A DNA stretch of 63,941 nucleotides from DASYHS01 sp035998295 (GTDB lineage Bacteria; Pseudomonadota; Alphaproteobacteria; Azospirillales; Azospirillaceae): positions 1 to 63,941 of the forward strand of contig NZ_DASYHS010000283.1 in the NCBI RefSeq assembly GCF_035998295.1, written 5' to 3'. Below the pieces are notes generated by a model. The model was not told the DNA's origin. It saw only the letters and a program-made list of their open reading frames with translations, and did not search any database. Within the stretch, counting starts at the first letter, position 1, and the number at the start of each line of letters is the position of its first letter. A program made the translations under genes and the position numbers. Positions 24,614-32,325 of this stretch are shown one piece after another.

Positions 24614-25104
24614 TCTCTCCCTCCCCATGGCCCCAGGAGACGATCCCAGCCTACGAAGCAGCCTAGCACGCAAATGATTAAAAGACCGCGAAAGTTTACC
24701 TCGACCGCGATCGGCATTTCCCTGGAAAGCGCCCCGACCCGCAGATCCTTACCGGCTTTCGGCCACGGAATGGGTGGCAATTTTGGGACAACCCCTGAGA
24801 GTTACCTCGTTCTAGAGAGATTTTGGGCAACCTGATGGGCGTATTGCACGAAGAACACCGCCGGAGTGATGAAGTCAGTATTGGTTAATGAATTACAAAC
24901 ACAGGACCAACTCGGCTGAACTTCGTGAACACTCTTTAAAGCTGATATAAACATAGCATTTTATATACTCACCACAAAACTGCTGGTTCGCTTGACACGA
25001 AATTTCGGAGATGTTGTTATCGAAAGGATAGAAAAACCAACAACAATTGTAAATTTTTACTCATCCCAGCACGAACGCCCGACGAAGCATCTTTGGAGAA
25101 CCCA
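24614..25104. other. AT-rich intergenic region before the CtrA-like gene
   Basis: About 490 nt without a convincing gene and clearly AT-richer than its neighbours, especially 24860-25060. It holds one TTAA-type box (24936-24951) and presumably the promoters of the CtrA-like gene and of the small gene at 24377-24613. Confidence 0.6.
24936..24951. promoter_or_regulatory. TTAA-N8 box upstream of the CtrA-like regulator
   Basis: TTAA-AGCTGATA-TAAA, one perfect half and one imperfect half at the same 8-nt spacing, about 155 nt upstream of the regulator start. It would allow autoregulation if the regulator binds these boxes. Confidence 0.35.
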
Positions 25105-25875
25105 ATGCGCGTCCTTCTGATCGAGCAGGATAGCGGCATCGCCGCCGCGGTCGCCCGCGAACTCAAGAAGACCAGGATCGACCTGGAAATCACGGAATGC
25201 GCCGACACGGACGGCCTTGGCGCCGGTTCATCGGGAACGCTGGACGACTACGACGCCGTGGTGGTCGGCGGCATTCCGGACCAGGCGGACCAAATCTCCG
25301 CCCTGCGCCAAGGCGGCGTCAACTCCGCGATCGTCTGCCTGCTCGACTTCCGGTGCACGGCCTCGACCATCGAGCTTCTGCGCAACGGCGCCGACGACGT
25401 GCTGGTAAAGCCGATCAACGGCGGAGAGATTCGCGCGCGGATCGAGGCTGCCCGCCGGCGCGCCCACGGCCACAACACCAACGCGCTGACGATCGGCCGC
25501 GTCACCGCCTATCTCGACGGGCGCGATCCCGAGGTCGACGGCGTGCGCCTTCGCCTCAGCCATCGGGAGCACGCGATATTCACGGTGCTGGCGCTGAACC
25601 ACCGTCGCGTCGTATCGAAGGAGCGGATCTACGAGGCGGTCTATGGCCTTTCCGGCTCCGATCCCCTCGACAAGGTGATCGACGTGTACATTTGCAAGCT
25701 CCGCAAGAAGCTGGGGCAGGCCGCCGGCGGAAAGTATATTGAGACCGTCTACGGCCGGGGCTACAAGCTCGAGGCGCCGACGGAAGAGGACGCGGATCCG
25801 GTGCAGGTGAACGGCCCGTCTCCTCGCGCGCATGCCTATCCCGTCCTCTCCCTGGCGACCGTGGCCGGTGCATGA
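25105..25875 (+). CDS. CtrA/FtcR-like OmpR-family regulator without phospho-acceptor
   Basis: 256 aa from ATG 25105 (GGAGAA upstream). The receiver domain starts MRVLLIEQD. Where CtrA has the phosphorylatable Asp ('I-I-L-D-L-x-L-P-D') this protein has 'VVVGGIPD', so the acceptor is Gly. The conserved Lys is present ('DVLVKPING'). The C-terminal winged helix 'RLSHREHAIFTVLALNHRRVVSKERIYEAVYG...VIDVYICKLRKKLGQ...YIETVYGRGYKL' is very CtrA/FtcR-like. FtcR is a flagellar regulator in Brucella. Its location next to the flagellar cluster suggests it controls those genes, probably independently of phosphorylation. A roughly 30-residue extension follows the DNA-binding domain. Confidence 0.8.
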   Translation: MRVLLIEQDSGIAAAVARELKKTRIDLEITECADTDGLGAGSSGTLDDYDAVVVGGIPDQADQISALRQGGVNSAIVCLLDFRCTASTIELLRNGADDVLVKPINGGEIRARIEAARRRAHGHNTNALTIGRVTAYLDGRDPEVDGVRLRLSHREHAIFTVLALNHRRVVSKERIYEAVYGLSGSDPLDKVIDVYICKLRKKLGQAAGGKYIETVYGRGYKLEAPTEEDADPVQVNGPSPRAHAYPVLSLATVAGA

Positions 25876-25940
25876 CCGGCGCGACGTCGCGCGTGATCCG
25901 GTGTTGAACGGACATGCCGCAGACACGAGGACATGCAGGA

Positions 25941-26102
25941 ATGGCGAAGCGGAACCGCGAGCCGGCGGACGAGCCGAAGACCGGAGACGAGATGCTGCAC
26001 CGGCTGCGCCGCGGGGACGCTCCCACGGCTCCGGGCGAGAAGGTGCCCAATAGCGGCACGCCCGACGATCCCGGCCAGGGCGTGCCAGACACCGTGCGCT
26101 GA
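25941..26102 (+). CDS. Small basic protein, 53 aa
   Basis: From ATG 25941 with AGGA directly upstream. Very hydrophilic: 'MAKRNREPADEPKTGDEMLHRL' then 'DDPGQGVPDTVR'. It probably lacks a stable fold. It resembles the next small protein in composition (both Pro/Asp/Arg rich). Not recognised. Confidence 0.5.
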   Translation: MAKRNREPADEPKTGDEMLHRLRRGDAPTAPGEKVPNSGTPDDPGQGVPDTVR

Positions 26103-26175
26103 CGGGACGATCGCCGTCCGTGACGCCGGGGCAGTGGCACTGTTGCTTGTTCTCCGCGTAGCGATGGAGGCGAGC

Positions 26176-26391
26176 ATGGCCGAACCGAAGAACCCGCGAA
26201 GAAAGAGAGCCCAACCGCGGACCGACGAAGAGCGGACGGGAAACCCGGACGCCGGTTCCGAGAAGCTGGATCCGGACCGCACGCCCGGCGACGGCACCCT
26301 CCAGGGCTCCACTCCCGCCGGCCTGACGGTCGACGAACTGCTCGACCGCGCCGAAGCGCCCGGCCAGACCAACGATACCGGCACCGGGTGA
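26176..26391 (+). CDS. Small hydrophilic protein, 71 aa
   Basis: From ATG 26176, with GGAGG 5 nt upstream. 'MAEPKNPRRKRAQPRTDEER...' then 'LTVDELLDRAEAPGQTNDTGTG'. Basic N-terminus, acidic C-terminus, no membrane segment. Function unknown. The good ribosome site is the main support. Confidence 0.5.
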   Translation: MAEPKNPRRKRAQPRTDEERTGNPDAGSEKLDPDRTPGDGTLQGSTPAGLTVDELLDRAEAPGQTNDTGTG

Positions 26392-26506
26392 CCCGCGCCG
26401 TGACGTGAGGGAGGATCATCCACGTTACAGACTGGTAACCGGGACAGGAAGACGGGCAGAGCCGGCCGGCACGGGGGATCGGCACCCCCGGTCGCGGGCC
26501 CGCCGG

Positions 26507-27232
26507 TCACAGCGAAGACAGCGAGCGGGCGACGGCCTCCTTCACCAGATCGCCCATGCGGTTCCTGATCTTTTCCATCTGGTCCCGTATGATGGCGATC
26601 GCATCCTCCTTCCTGCCGAGCGTCAGCAGCCTCGCCAGTTCCGCGGTTCCTGCCGCGAGTTCCCTCAGCACCGCCTCGTCCTCGAGGTCGAGCAAGCGGA
26701 TGTAGCGTGTTTCCAGGATGAATTTCCGGATCGCCGATACCGCTATCTCGTTGCCGGAAAGAGAGGCGATCCGCTCGTAGAGCTGCTCCAGAAACGTCGC
26801 CTGGGCGATCCTCACTTCCTCGGCAACGGGGCCCACCTTTCCATCGGCACCGTACTCCAGCTCCGGGGGGTGCTGCAGCCTGTCGGACGAAAACGCCTTC
26901 GCGCTGTTCTCGATCGAGTACTTGAGAAGCATGAAAGCGAATTCGTAGCGCGCCATGAGGTCCTCCGTCCTCAGCGGCCTCGTGAAGAATCCCTTGTTCG
27001 GTACCGAGACGATCCATCCTTCGACCGAAAGCCGGATCAGCGCCTCGCGCGCCGGCGTGGAGCTGATTCCAAGCTTCTCCGCCAGCGCCTTCGCCTGGAT
27101 CTGCATGCCGGGCGGAAATACGTTGCAGGCGACCATACTTCTGATACGAGCATAAGCGTCTCGGGTTTCCTTGCGAGCACCTTGAAAATCCGCTGTCGGA
27201 TCGAACGATCCGTGGTTGCTGCCCGGCTGCAT
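26507..27232 (-). CDS. GntR/FadR-family transcriptional regulator
   Basis: 241 aa. Winged helix at about 20-90: 'AYARIRSMVACNVFPPGMQIQAKALAEKLGISSTPAREALIRLSVEGWIV'. The C-terminal all-helical FCD-like effector domain (about 95-235) contains the metal/acid-binding His and Glu pattern only weakly. It is the nearest regulator to the hydrazine operon, transcribed away from it across about 1 kb. It may control the cluster, but no operator can be named. Confidence 0.85.
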   Translation of the reverse strand: MQPGSNHGSFDPTADFQGARKETRDAYARIRSMVACNVFPPGMQIQAKALAEKLGISSTPAREALIRLSVEGWIVSVPNKGFFTRPLRTEDLMARYEFAFMLLKYSIENSAKAFSSDRLQHPPELEYGADGKVGPVAEEVRIAQATFLEQLYERIASLSGNEIAVSAIRKFILETRYIRLLDLEDEAVLRELAAGTAELARLLTLGRKEDAIAIIRDQMEKIRNRMGDLVKEAVARSLSSL

Positions 27233-28231
27233 ACCTTACTCCTCTTTGCGACGCGCTCCCATGTTCCAGCGACCGCACGCCCCCTTCCGCAGGGCCAGTC
27301 GCGTCCACCGTTCACGGTTGGATGGTTTTATTCTCGGGGCACCGTAAGTAATTTTTTTATGCGAAAACCGACAACGCACAAAAAGAATACAATGATGTGG
27401 AATACTATGTTGTGCTATTTCGAAATATGACTTACACATTCTTGAATACATACCTCGTGATCAAAATATATTCTATAATATATTATCAAAAGATACTTGC
27501 GTTGTATCCTAATGTTGTTCACTCTACGAAGCGTCACAGGCGACAGATCCCGTGGAAGGGCTGAATCGGCTGACCATATAGGCGCCTTCTACTCGGCATC
27601 GTCACCCACCCGAGGGCACCTAACCCATCGGTGGCCAGCTACCAACGTTCAAGTTCTTGGTGTTGTAAATGTCGCATGGCACTACTGGGCACAGAGACAG
27701 TTCGAGGACCTGGAGCGGACCAACCTTGACCTCCGACTTCTGCCCACAATCAGGAACAAAATATAATAGACTTCCTGATGGCAGGTAGATCACCTATTAG
27801 CAGCCGATTTCAGTACGAAAATTTTATCCACAGAATACAATCAACTTTCAACCAATTTGCTCCCCCGGAATCTGTACCGGGTTGATTACGATCTTTCCTG
27901 CACGATAGTTATTTTCCGGCGACTTCATGCATAAATGAACATCGAATCTCCGGGTCCGGCACGACTACTCACGACTATTTAAAAAATTTGAAAAGAAATG
28001 ACGGGGAGGACCGAGGGATGAGCGCGCACTGAAGCGCAACGCGCCCGGGTGCAAGTGACGCACAGGCGTAAACCGACAGAACTTCTTCTCGACGAGTGGG
28101 ACGCGGCAGGAGCCGGTATGCCCGGCACTCCCGCCCCGCCGCTCCTTTTCCACGACCATGCCCGCGCGTGGCCGTACCGGTAAAAATTTGCCGAGTATTC
28201 GGCAAACAAACGACGGAGGTGGAGTTTCGAC
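27233..28231. other. 1-kb AT-rich intergenic region
   Basis: No credible gene. The stretch 27330-27520 is strikingly AT-rich for this genome, and reading frames here lack ribosome sites and codon bias. It presumably carries the promoters of the GntR gene (left) and of the cupin-led operon (right), plus the dyad at 28187-28206. Confidence 0.6.
28187..28206. promoter_or_regulatory. 20-bp perfect dyad before the hydrazine operon
   Basis: TTTGCCGA-GTAT-TCGGCAAA: perfect 8-bp arms, 4-nt centre, just upstream of the GGAGG of the cupin gene. It could be an operator (a 20-bp dyad is the size of a lux-type box, and an HTH-only LuxR-family protein lies at 38.4 kb) or an mRNA hairpin near the ribosome site. 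Confidence 0.5.
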
Positions 28232-28624
28232 ATGCCTGATTTTCAAGTCTTCCGGCCCATGAACTGGGACGGTCTGGTGCACGAGTACGACCTCGACGGT
28301 TCGCGGCTCCTACCCTGGCCGAACTATCCGATGCCCTTCAGCGGCGCCTGGTGCGTCGTGCGGCCTCACACCAAGACCGAGGCGCACACCCAGATCGACC
28401 AGGAAGTCTTCATCGCCATGAAGGGGACCGCGAAACTCGTGATCGGCGACGACGTGCATCCCTTCACGTTCGGCGACATCGCCGCCATCCCGAAGCACCT
28501 CAACCACTATGTCGAGAACGACACCGACGAGGACTTCCACTTCTACGTCGTGTGGTGGGACGAGGATCACGCCAAGAAATACCTATCGACGATGAAAGAG
28601 ACCCCTGATGCCGGCAAACCCTAA
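28232..28624 (+). CDS. Cupin subunit of a split hydrazine synthetase
   Basis: 130 aa, single cupin barrel. Likely metal ligands are H46, H52, E58 and H92, from 'PHTKTEAHTQIDQEVF' and 'IPKHLNHYVEN'. In characterised hydrazine synthetases (the Spb40 type) a Zn-cupin domain rearranges an amino-acyl ester of an N-hydroxylated amine into an N-N bond, and the cupin is fused to a MetRS-like domain. Here it is a separate gene overlapping the MetRS-like gene by 17 nt, so the two halves are very probably co-translated partners. GGAGGTGGAG precedes the ATG. First gene of the eight-gene operon. Function is inferred from family and context. Confidence 0.8.
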   Translation: MPDFQVFRPMNWDGLVHEYDLDGSRLLPWPNYPMPFSGAWCVVRPHTKTEAHTQIDQEVFIAMKGTAKLVIGDDVHPFTFGDIAAIPKHLNHYVENDTDEDFHFYVVWWDEDHAKKYLSTMKETPDAGKP

Positions 28625-30119
28625 GCTGATCGTCACCATCACGCCTCCGACCCCGAACGGCGATCTGCACATCGGGCACATCGCCGGCCCGTTCCTCTCG
28701 GCGGACGTGTTCACGAGGGTGCAGCGCCAGCAGGGATACGACTGCGTGTTCGTGTCCTATTCGGACGACTACCAGTCCTACATGAAGCGCAAGGGGCTGG
28801 AAGTCGGGCGCGATCCGATCGAGCTCGCGAACGAGAACACGGGACGCATCAAGGCGACGCTCCAGGCGGCGGACATCGACATCGACCACTGGATGTCGTC
28901 CTACGGCAATCCGTACTTCCTCCAGGCGGCCCAGGAGATCCACGAAGCCGCCTCGCGCAGGGGGGCGATCCAGCGCCACAGCTCCCAGGAGCCGTTCTGT
29001 CCGAAATGCCGGACCTGGGGCTACGAGGCGTTCGGGCGCGGGAACTGCAACTACTGCGGCGTCGATTCCGATGCCAGCCAGTGCGAGAACTGCGCCTACC
29101 CGCCCGAAGCGTCCCTCATGAACCCGTTCCGGTGCAAGGTCTGCGGCGGCGACTTCGAGTGGCCCTCGATGGAACGCGAGTTCCTTCAGATGGCGCGCTA
29201 CGAGGAACACCTGCGCGGCATCTACCACCGCAAGCCGATCCGCCGGCCCATGGACGCCTGGGCGGACGAGGTGTTGCGCAGCGGCCCCCAGGAATGGGGG
29301 ATCACGCGCCCCGAAGAAGCCGGCCTCGACCTCGAGCCGGACGGCTCGCGCCGGCTGCACACGTGGTTCCTGGGGATCTGCGGCTACATCGCGGCCGTCC
29401 ATGAATATGCGGAGAAGATCGCCGGCAAGCCGGAGATCTACGAGGAGTTCTGGAAGCGCGACGACGTGCGCCTCGTGCATTTCCTCGGCCACGACTGCGC
29501 CTACAGCCACATGGTCGTGTATCCCGCGCTGCTGTCGAACCTGGAGGGCGGCAAGCCGGTCCCGCAGTTCTATCCCAACCAGTTCATGAAGCTGAACGGG
29601 AAGAACCTGTCGACCAGCCGCAACCATGCGATCTGGGCCAAGGACCTGATCGCCGAGTACGGCGCGGACGCGTCCAGGCTCTACCTGGCCCTGGTTGCGC
29701 CCGAGGAGTTCGAGAGCAACTTCGACGTCGAGACGTTCCGCACCTGGCACCGGTCGGTCTTCGTCGAGACGATCGGAGCGCTGATCGACCGCGCGCGGCG
29801 GGAGCGGACGGCACTCCCGCCTGCGGCGATCGGCGTGGACGACGAGGCCCTCCTCGCAGGCTTCCGCGAGCGCTGGCGGACTGCCGCGGGCGTCGACACC
29901 TTCTCCATGCGCGCCCTGGCCCAGATCGTCCTCGATCTCGTGGCGATCGGCCGCGACCGCATGGCCGTCGGCAACCCCGTCGCGCACATCGTCGAGCAGA
30001 TCGGCACGCTGGGCAGCGCCCTGCATCCGGACCTGTCCGAGCGCATCGCCGAGGCGGTGGCCCCTGCCAGCGCACCGGCCCAGCCCCGCGAACCGGCCGA
30101 ACTCGGCGGCTCGATCTGA
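28608..30119 (+). CDS. Methionyl-tRNA-synthetase-like subunit of a split hydrazine synthetase
   Basis: 503 aa. A class I synthetase core with HIGH at 21-24 and a KMSKS-like loop KNLSTSR at about 332-338. The inserted zinc region has four C-x-x-C pairs (131/134, 147/150, 159/162, 176/179). It lacks the MetRS anticodon-binding helical domain and ends in a Pro/Ala tail, so it is not a housekeeping MetRS. In Spb40-type enzymes this domain activates an amino acid as adenylate and esterifies it to an N-hydroxy group; the cupin then forms the N-N bond. The amino acid used here cannot be read from sequence. Confidence 0.85.
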   Translation: MPANPKLIVTITPPTPNGDLHIGHIAGPFLSADVFTRVQRQQGYDCVFVSYSDDYQSYMKRKGLEVGRDPIELANENTGRIKATLQAADIDIDHWMSSYGNPYFLQAAQEIHEAASRRGAIQRHSSQEPFCPKCRTWGYEAFGRGNCNYCGVDSDASQCENCAYPPEASLMNPFRCKVCGGDFEWPSMEREFLQMARYEEHLRGIYHRKPIRRPMDAWADEVLRSGPQEWGITRPEEAGLDLEPDGSRRLHTWFLGICGYIAAVHEYAEKIAGKPEIYEEFWKRDDVRLVHFLGHDCAYSHMVVYPALLSNLEGGKPVPQFYPNQFMKLNGKNLSTSRNHAIWAKDLIAEYGADASRLYLALVAPEEFESNFDVETFRTWHRSVFVETIGALIDRARRERTALPPAAIGVDDEALLAGFRERWRTAAGVDTFSMRALAQIVLDLVAIGRDRMAVGNPVAHIVEQIGTLGSALHPDLSERIAEAVAPASAPAQPREPAELGGSI

Positions 30120-30155
30120 GCGCAACCGCGACCGGACCATCGATGGGAACCGCCG

Positions 30156-31310
30156 ATGAAAGCTTCGTTTGACACCATCGTCCTCGGGGGAGGGGTCGTG
30201 GGGGCGTGCGTCGCCGCCGCCCTCGCCGAACTCGACCTGAACGTCGTGCTGGTCGACAGGGGCTGCATCGGCGGCCAGGGAGCCAGCCGCTATTCCGGAG
30301 GGATCGTCCGGCTTTACGACCCGGACGACCGCATCCAGGCACTCGCGGTCCATTCCTTCGGACGGATGACCGACACGCCGGTGGGCAGGGCGTTCGCGTC
30401 CAGCATCGTGACCACCGGCGTCTACTACGCGCTCGACGAGCGGCCGGCCGACGAGGCCCTGGAGTTCGGCCGCGACGACGAGGCGGACATCTATCGAGGC
30501 CGCATCGTCTCCAGGCATGCGGCCTTCGAAGCCACCGGCGCCGTCGACCCCAGGGGAGACGGCCCCGTCATCTGGGAACCGGGCGGCGGCTACGGCGACG
30601 TCCGCGCCAGCGCCCGCGCGGTGATCCAGCATCTGAGACGGACCGGCACCGTCCTGGAGAACGCCGCGCCGCGCGAGGTCGAGGACCGAGGCGACTCGGT
30701 CGTCGTCCACTTCGACCTCGGCTCGATCTCGGCCCGTTGCGCGGTCGTCGCAACCGGCGCATGGGCGAACGGGCTGCTGCCCGGGCATCCGACGGTGGCG
30801 CGCAGCATCCCGATGGTGCGGATGCACTGCGGCCGGAACGTCCCCACCCCGGTGATCGACACCGGTGCAGCGTCCTACATGGTCCCGGCCGGCCGCGGCT
30901 TCGTCCAGGTCGGTTCCCGGGCAAGGAGCGAAGCCGACGGGCCCGACGCCCTCGGCTACGACGACGACGCGATCGTGGCGGACGCATGCGAACGCCTCGC
31001 GCGCATCACCGGCCAACCGGCCTTCGGCGACCCGGTCGACATCGTGCGTGGCTTCGACGGCTACACCGGGGACGGACGCCCGCTGCTCGGCCGCGTCGGC
31101 GAAGGCCCGCTCTTCGCCGCCGTCGGCTTCTCCGGAATCGGCTACAAGCTGGCGGTCGGCGCGGCGACATTGCTCGCCCGGCAGGTCGAGCGCGCATTGC
31201 GCGGCGGAACGCCGTCCGAACGCGAGACGGAGTTGTGCGCGCCCTTCGACCCGAGCCGGTTCCATGCGGTGCGGGCCGGCGCGCGCCAGGTGCCGGAGAT
31301 GCCGCGATGA
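30156..31310 (+). CDS. DAO-family FAD oxidoreductase, Spb39-like
   Basis: 384 aa. The N-terminal Rossmann motif is 'TIVLGGGVVGACVAAALAELDLNVVLVDRG' (about 5-34), and the C-terminal FAD contact is 'GFDGYTGDGRPLLGRVGEGPLFAAVGFSGIGYKLAVGAA', typical of D-amino-acid-oxidase-like flavoproteins. In hydrazine pathways a DAO homologue sits next to the hydrazine synthetase and oxidatively cleaves the N-N-linked amino-acid conjugate to free the smaller hydrazino acid. The same role is proposed here. Its stop overlaps the next start (ATGA). Confidence 0.82.
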   Translation: MKASFDTIVLGGGVVGACVAAALAELDLNVVLVDRGCIGGQGASRYSGGIVRLYDPDDRIQALAVHSFGRMTDTPVGRAFASSIVTTGVYYALDERPADEALEFGRDDEADIYRGRIVSRHAAFEATGAVDPRGDGPVIWEPGGGYGDVRASARAVIQHLRRTGTVLENAAPREVEDRGDSVVVHFDLGSISARCAVVATGAWANGLLPGHPTVARSIPMVRMHCGRNVPTPVIDTGAASYMVPAGRGFVQVGSRARSEADGPDALGYDDDAIVADACERLARITGQPAFGDPVDIVRGFDGYTGDGRPLLGRVGEGPLFAAVGFSGIGYKLAVGAATLLARQVERALRGGTPSERETELCAPFDPSRFHAVRAGARQVPEMPR

Positions 31311-32269
31311 AGAAGTTCGTCGTCGGCGTGAGCGCCTGGCTCGATCCCGGCTGCACGGTCCATGCCCAAACCCTACTGCGTACGCTGACGGTCGCGATCG
31401 ACTGGTCTCCCGGCGTCTCGAACCTGTCGTTCGTCTACGGGAACGACGAAGCGACGGCCACGACCGCGGCCGAGGTCGCCCACCGGTTCACGGCCGAGGG
31501 CGTCGACGCCGTGATCGGGCCCTTCGGCTCCGGAGCCCTCATGGGAGCGGTCGAAGCCTACGAAGCGGCAGGGATTCCGGTCATAGCACCGGCGGCGACG
31601 ATCGATCTGCCGAGACGCTACTCCAATCTTTTCAGGATTTGCCCCAACGACAGGCTCCTCGCCGCCGAAGTGGCGCGTCGGGTCCGGGAGCGTGGCTTCG
31701 AGCGGGTGGCGGTCCTCTCGGACGACAGCATCCACTACCGGGGCCTGCGGGACCGTATCCACGCGCTCCTGGAGAGCACCGCGGCCGATGACGGCGGCGA
31801 ACCGGGAGTGGACGCCATCATCTACACGGGGCGCCTCAAGCCCTCCAACGAATGGCTGAAGACCGAGCGCGCGTCCGGAATGATGCTCCCGGTAATCATG
31901 ACGGACGACGCCGCGGCTGCCGACCTGCTGGACGGCGTCGACGATCCCGGAGACCTGGAAGTGGTGGGTTTCCCGACCGCGCACCAGATCCCCGGCGCCG
32001 CGGTAATGGCTGCCCGATACCAGCGACACTACCGCAGCCCGCCGCCGATCTATTTCCTCGAGGTCCTGGCGGCGATAGAGGCGGTCGCGCAAGCCCGGCG
32101 CAGCAGCCGCCCGCTGGCACAAAGCCTTTCCAGCGGCACCTTCCTGACGGTCTTCGGCCCCACGCGCTTCGTCGACGGCGAGCGGGTCTCCGCCACCCTG
32201 GCCCTCTGGGCGCCCGGTCCGGACGGCAGGCTGCAGTCGCGCTCGGTCATCGAACCCGCCGGCCCGTGA
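31307..32269 (+). CDS. Leaderless periplasmic-binding-fold protein
   Basis: 320 aa from ATG 31307, overlapping the previous stop. The sequence is that of type I periplasmic-binding (Leu/Ile/Val-binding or AmiC-like) proteins: 'VDAVIGPFGSGALMGAVEAYEAAGIPVIAPAATIDLP', 'ERVAVLSDDSIHYRGLRDRI', 'LEVVGFPTAHQIPGAAVMAARY'. It starts MKKFVVGVSAWLD with no signal peptide, so it should stay in the cytosol. It may be a ligand sensor or have been co-opted as a binding partner in the pathway. Translational coupling to the DAO gene argues for a pathway role. Confidence 0.75.
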   Translation: MKKFVVGVSAWLDPGCTVHAQTLLRTLTVAIDWSPGVSNLSFVYGNDEATATTAAEVAHRFTAEGVDAVIGPFGSGALMGAVEAYEAAGIPVIAPAATIDLPRRYSNLFRICPNDRLLAAEVARRVRERGFERVAVLSDDSIHYRGLRDRIHALLESTAADDGGEPGVDAIIYTGRLKPSNEWLKTERASGMMLPVIMTDDAAAADLLDGVDDPGDLEVVGFPTAHQIPGAAVMAARYQRHYRSPPPIYFLEVLAAIEAVAQARRSSRPLAQSLSSGTFLTVFGPTRFVDGERVSATLALWAPGPDGRLQSRSVIEPAGP

Positions 32270-32325
32270 TCGGGCGTACCGCCGGGAGCCCATCCCCCCA
32301 CCGCTCGACAAGTCGGAGACGTTGA

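Noticed and set aside
27497..27766. 89-codon plus-strand frame in the AT-rich gap
   Set aside because: No ribosome site, no coding bias, no recognisable features; the gap is better read as regulatory.
28608..30119. Reading the MetRS-like gene as a resistance or housekeeping methionyl-tRNA synthetase
   Set aside because: It lacks the anticodon-binding domain, and overlaps a cupin gene in an operon with a DAO-like gene, the arrangement of hydrazine synthetases.
28500..31265. 921-codon minus-strand frame opposite the MetRS-like and DAO-like genes
   Set aside because: Both plus-strand genes have unmistakable motifs; the antisense translation is low-complexity.
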